DNA of 64,000 bases, from assembly GCA_949316495.1 (NCBI GenBank), contig OX439002.1, positions 10,410,001-10,474,000 of the forward strand, read 5' to 3'. Source of the DNA: Amphiduros pacificus. Lineage: Eukaryota > Annelida > Polychaeta > Phyllodocida > Hesionidae. Below the pieces are notes generated by a model, which saw nothing but the letters and a program-made list of their open reading frames with translations, had not been told where the DNA came from and made no database searches. Below, piece by piece: positions 59,631 to 64,000 of this stretch (its first letter is position 1; each line of letters starts with the position of its first letter). A program made the translations under genes and the position numbers.

Positions 59631-59860
59631 AGTGGAGAACGCAGCCGGCTTGACCGAGGGATCGTGGTGGTCCGAGAGCGGCTGCATCGTGGTGGGCAGC
59701 ACTGAGTGGAGAACGCGGCCGGCTTGACCGAGAGATCGGGGTAGTCCGAGAGCGGCTGCATTGTGGTGGGCAGTGCTGAGTAGAGAACGCGGCTGGCTTG
59801 ACCGAGGGATCGCGGTGGTCCGAAAGCGGCTGCATCGTGGTGGGCAGCGCTGAGTGGAGT
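59631..59860. repeat. GC-rich tandem triplication, 74-bp unit
   Basis: Units contain GGCTTGACCGAGGGATCG and GAGCGGCTGCATCGTGGTGG; the GCNGCCGGCT points lie at 59641, 59715 and 59789. They are CpG-rich, unlike every other array in the window. All three minus-strand frames are open across it (117-154 codons including flanks), but the peptide rotates with each unit, so coding is not supported. Confidence 0.95.
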
Positions 59861-61555
59861 AAATCCCATAGTAGGGCTTGACATGTGTGCACTTCCGCAG
59901 CAAGCAATGCCAGTGTAATTCCACCATTATGCCACCAGCTTCCGATGCACCTGTCCATGGATACACCGGACAAATCATCTCCCATGTTATGACACACATT
60001 TACACCACAGTCTGTGTCACCACTTGCCCCGCAAATACATTCTGCTGCCTAATGTCCATTTTATTTCACATCTGAATAAAGTAAAACACTTTTAAAAGAG
60101 GTTTTTTTCTTGCAATTAAAACGTCGTGCACACCTACAGACCATGCCAGAGAATAGAGTGGTAGAAGTTTAACTTGATAAACTGATCTGAGCGTGGACAT
60201 TTAGTTTGTGTGGACAATGGTCGCAATAGGAGGAAGGCAGCGACAGAGCCATTATCAGGGTCGGCTTGTCCACACCCTTTATTCTCCGACAATGGCCGTC
60301 CTCAGCAACAAGGCACCAACAAACACACAATGAGAGCAGGGGGCTTCATTTCGCTTCCCTCCTGTAATTTTATACTTCCTAAGCTTGACAGTCATGATGG
60401 AAACATCTTTGGTTTTCAGGCTTTTTACATTGAAGAAAAAAAACAAAAAACTTGAAAGCCATGGTCTAAATGTGGCCCATTGCTTTCCATACATTTTATG
60501 TGGTAATTCAATTTTGATTCTTGCGGAAAGTGAAAAATGATATCAAAAGAAAATAAGCTAATTAACTCAAGTCTGAATAAGACAATTTATGAGTGAGTGA
60601 ATTAAACTGTAGATGTATTATACAATAAGCCTCTTACAGCCCTTGAAGGAGAGCACAGGGTGTTGGAAATGATAGATAATAAGTGATATAGTCAGTGACA
60701 GATCTTTGGTGTATAAGGCATTCATCTGTATTCCATTCATCTCAGCCTGATTCCAGAAACCTATAGGGGGTCACTCTACCTGATTTGCATGCTAAACCCA
60801 CAGCATCGTTTTTGTTAACCTAGCGGGAGCTCTCAAAATAAAAGATTTTATCAAGAAATGTCTGGGAACTTGAGAAGTTTGGGGTGTTTCATGGAGTAAA
60901 AATATACTGCATTAATTGGGGTTGATGGCTTATCTGGAGTGATTAGAGCTGATAAGAGATGAAGTGATAGTTACAGGTGTCATGGCGACGGTCTTTGTGA
61001 ATGAAATAAGTACATAATTAGAGAGGTTGGCATTGTTATGTGAAAGTGATGTGGTGTCACATTTCTCCAATCAAGCCAAATATTTGCGATGCTAATTAAA
61101 TACTTTAAACACCAAATTATATTGATTGTGGTGATCTTGCTAAATTAAGAAACATTCAGGGACCTACAAGTTTGGGAATAGATTGAATGAGAAAAATCAA
61201 ATGCTTTGGGAGATTTAAATACTTATAAAGTTTATTTCAAGATTAATTAATGATTAATTGGCAGGGATTTAGAATGAAGGCACAAACGATTTATACAATC
61301 AGGATATTTGGTACACTGCATATGAAGTACAGTAATGTGGAGAAAAAGGAAATGGCAGATGAAATATAATGGGGGTAAATCTAAGTAATATGATGGTGGG
61401 ACGTTCTGAACAAGTGGCACTTTATTGAGAAAAAGGAAATGCATAATAGAAGAAACTGTCCTAATGAATATCATTATAAATGCAAAATTCTCAAAAACTG
61501 TTTGAAAATTGTTATGAATTGGTCAATCTTCAACGTTTTGACCACTCTTGGCATG

Positions 61556-61568
61556 TGACCCTTGACCT
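61556..61568 (-). promoter_or_regulatory. DR1 nuclear-receptor motif, near-consensus
   Basis: On the minus strand the sequence is AGGTCAAGGGTCA, two hexamers in direct repeat with a single A spacer. This is the preferred site of RXR, HNF4 and COUP-TF type receptors. It is a motif match only. Confidence 0.35.
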
Positions 61569-62971
61569 CCAAATTTTACATAAACGTCCATTTCTGGTCA
61601 ATTGCAGTGTCAGTCTCGCAGTCATAAAAGCAGTTAATTGCGGTTTGTCGGAACAGTTTAGTTTTAACTACAGGGGTTATGGTGGTTGCTGTTTAGGCTA
61701 AGGTTTCAAGGTAGATCTTTGTCATCAAGCGATCCTGACGGATTGACCAATCACAGCTGGGTTCCCTCTCACTGTGCTCATAACCTCACCACCAATATAT
61801 AGACTGTCGTGATATTAATGTCCGACTTGATAAATGGTCATGTTTACCTCCCAGAGATAGTGATTAATTGACGATTTAGGTCCAGTAGTTTAGAAAATTT
61901 CATTCAAAATAGTCTATTATATTTTTATTTTGTCTAGCTTTGCGATGACAAGACAAATGAGAAAAACGATTAATGACATTTGAGAAAGGAGTGTCCAGTG
62001 AATACACAGGGTGTCCAGAATGATTTGATGGTCTGATTTTATTGATGTTGGTGGAAGAATTAATGGTAAATAAGTGACAAATCCTGGCAATCCCAGAGCA
62101 TTGAAACTCTTCACCTGTTCCTTACTAGGAAGACCACACATGTAAAGTTTGTAAATATCAGAACTAACAAAACCTGCCAGCCTCCCAGTTGTAAACGTTT
62201 CTCACCATTTTTTCGGATCTTTTATGCAGATTTAAAACCAGCCCGCACTATGTATCTTTAAGGTTGATGAAAACAAAAAGTAGATAACTGTAAGTGAGAG
62301 CGTGGTGAGATCAGAGGAGCGGTTGATCGTCGATAATTTTCAGGATTATGTAGATCCCGGAAATGAACAAAAACACTAAAACAGAAAATAACGTGAGGAA
62401 ACAGAGGGATACAAACGAGGCAATAAACAGTGCATAAAACATGGAACTGTAACAAGTGGCTTGCATACATGCATGTCACTGTATGCTGATCGGTATATGT
62501 CACACAAGCTCAGAGAAAACCTATCTCATTATCTGCAGTGACTCATCTCTCTATATCTGCATCGTGGTCACACACCTGTGTCAAAGACAACCAGGCTCAG
62601 CCCTCCCAACACTTCCTCACCTGCCTTCAATATCACAAAATACTTCTAAAAAGCAGGCTTACAACCACCCTCAATCACCCTCTAAAGTAGGGCATTTCTC
62701 TAAGGCAGGAATGTGAAATGTTAAGTTTTCATTGGCATTAGAGGGGTAGGTCGAACACCAAACATGAGGTGTATTTAGGAGAGGAGGTTTAAAGTTACTC
62801 CTGACCTCCGTGTATAACTATTCCATTAGAATCTTCTACATCTGAAGTCTTCATTATCCCTCAAGCTTGTTAACTTGTCTGCAGTCACTTTTTTGTTTTC
62901 ATTACAATGGCAAATCATGCTAAATAATTGTTGTCATGCAACAATCTTATGATCCAAGATAGAACATAGCA

Positions 62972-62992
62972 TGTGTGTGTATATATATATAT
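62972..62992. repeat. (TG)n(TA)n microsatellite
   Basis: Four to five TG units run directly into six TA units. Confidence 0.9.
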
Positions 62993-64000
62993 AATAAGAA
63001 CAATCTGTTTTGAAGCGAGTTTTCATTACAGATCCACTGAAAATAAACAATAAACTGAAAAGAAGATAAGGCATTGAAATTGCTTGATTGCAGAGATAAG
63101 CGTTGTTTACAAACACAGTTATACCTTTGAGGACCATATGGTTGCTGTGAGCCCTCGACACACCAACCAATCGTGTGCTGATTACTGCGTTCTTGTGGCG
63201 TCTGTCCGTGCGTCCCTGAGCGTCTATTGTCTATTTCCTGTAATGACTTAATCTATAGTTTGCCTGCATGGTTCTTTCCTGCCCCTACCCGACTAACCAA
63301 TCTTCTCATTTGCGAACTATTTCATTGCACTTCTTATTGCAGATGATGGCACCGGCAGGCCTGCCCACACCCATCATAAACTGAAAACAACAAGCTTTGC
63401 TAACAACTGTACTCACTGCTTTATTGTGTACCTCTGCCCTCCTCAGAATCAGACAAGCCACACTTGTATAATAAACTGTATCATAAATGTCCATTGCTTT
63501 TCCTGCTACTTTAAAACTTTCTGTTGTGTAGATGTGAACTTCTTGTATCCTATCATAAAAAAAACTATTGTTGAAGTGTGGAAGCATATGAATAACATTC
63601 ACGGATTGTCAACCTGACCCTTTTCAATTGTTCAAGATTTGTAACCATTGTATTTTTTTTTAGAAATGTGATCTTGTTTTATGATATTTTGTTCTTTTTT
63701 GGCAAGATATAATATAAACAAGGGCTAATATTTCACCTGTCTGATCGAGCAATATTTCACGAAAGATTGAGAGGTATTCTTTATAGAGTGCAGCGCTATT
63801 TAACTTAATTGGCAGCAATCCTCAGTATTTTCCACATTGACCTATTTTGGTGTGGCATTTTAAAATGGCAGCAGTTTATTATATTCTGAAGCCGTGTCTG
63901 GCACAATTTTCACTCTTTCCAACTTGATTAACTTTGGTAACATTTCAAATCTGATGTTGAAAAGGCCTTTAGAAAACATGCCAGTATTGAACCAAGTGTA

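Larger units (their letters stand above)
59861..64000. other. Unique AT-rich non-coding sequence to window end
   Basis: No gene or large repeat is supported. A TAAT-rich stretch GATTAATTAATGATTAATTG lies at 61241-61260, and a TG/TA microsatellite at 62972-62992. The frames here are short and unrecognised. Confidence 0.5.

Noticed and set aside
1-64000. Retroviral, LTR, LINE or DNA-transposon coding remains
   Set aside because: No reverse transcriptase, integrase, transposase or capsid-like peptide was recognised in the frames examined, and no long terminal repeats were seen by eye. Small non-coding elements could be missed without a library search.

Overview
This is a eukaryotic window with no protein-coding gene I can support. 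It is AT-rich, largely unique sequence, and about 12.4 kb (roughly 19%) of it is tandem repeats in 13 separate blocks. All the long open frames I examined either lie inside repeat arrays or look like chance frames without a recognisable domain. The best clue to the organism is a complete tRNA-derived SINE at 9021-9339 (minus strand). Its central core and AAAC-type tail resemble, from memory and without a search, SINE families of molluscs. My best guess is a mollusc, or at least a lophotrochozoan; the window would be the inside of a very long intron or a regulatory gene desert.

Layout: unique sequence (1-3.5 kb); 41-bp array (3.5-4.5 kb); unique sequence with a possible small exon (8904-8973) and the SINE (4.5-10.3 kb); 28/29-bp array with captured flank (10.3-11.3 kb); CpG-dense patch (12.30-12.67 kb); 59-bp array (14.0-14.7 kb); 35-bp to 50-bp array (16.6-17.2 kb); a long unique stretch (17.2-26.1 kb) with a GGATTA/TAATCC cluster and a striking CAG|GTAAGC splice-like site at 23097/23098; a compound 32-bp plus 71-bp array (26.1-28.0 kb); 34-bp array (28.4-29.5 kb); 29-bp array (30.9-31.3 kb); unique sequence (31.3-40.7 kb); 23-bp array (40.7-41.6 kb); unique sequence with a CTCF-like site and a second CAG|GTAAGA site at 44349/44350 (41.6-46.4 kb); 31-bp array (46.4-47.1 kb); an RFX X-box palindrome (48.5 kb); a 2.1-kb 41-bp array (49.0-51.2 kb); 43-bp array (53.1-53.7 kb); compound 34-bp array (57.2-58.4 kb); a GC-rich 74-bp triplication (59.6-59.9 kb); unique sequence to the end.

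The most interesting reading is that two fused acceptor/donor sites on the plus strand, about 21 kb apart, have the form of recursive-splicing ratchet points. Each has a usable downstream donor within 60 bp. If real, a plus-strand gene spans this window as one giant intron that is removed in steps, and the minisatellites and motif clusters (K50 homeodomain, RFX, CTCF-like, nuclear-receptor) lie inside it. This is inference from motifs only and needs RNA data.
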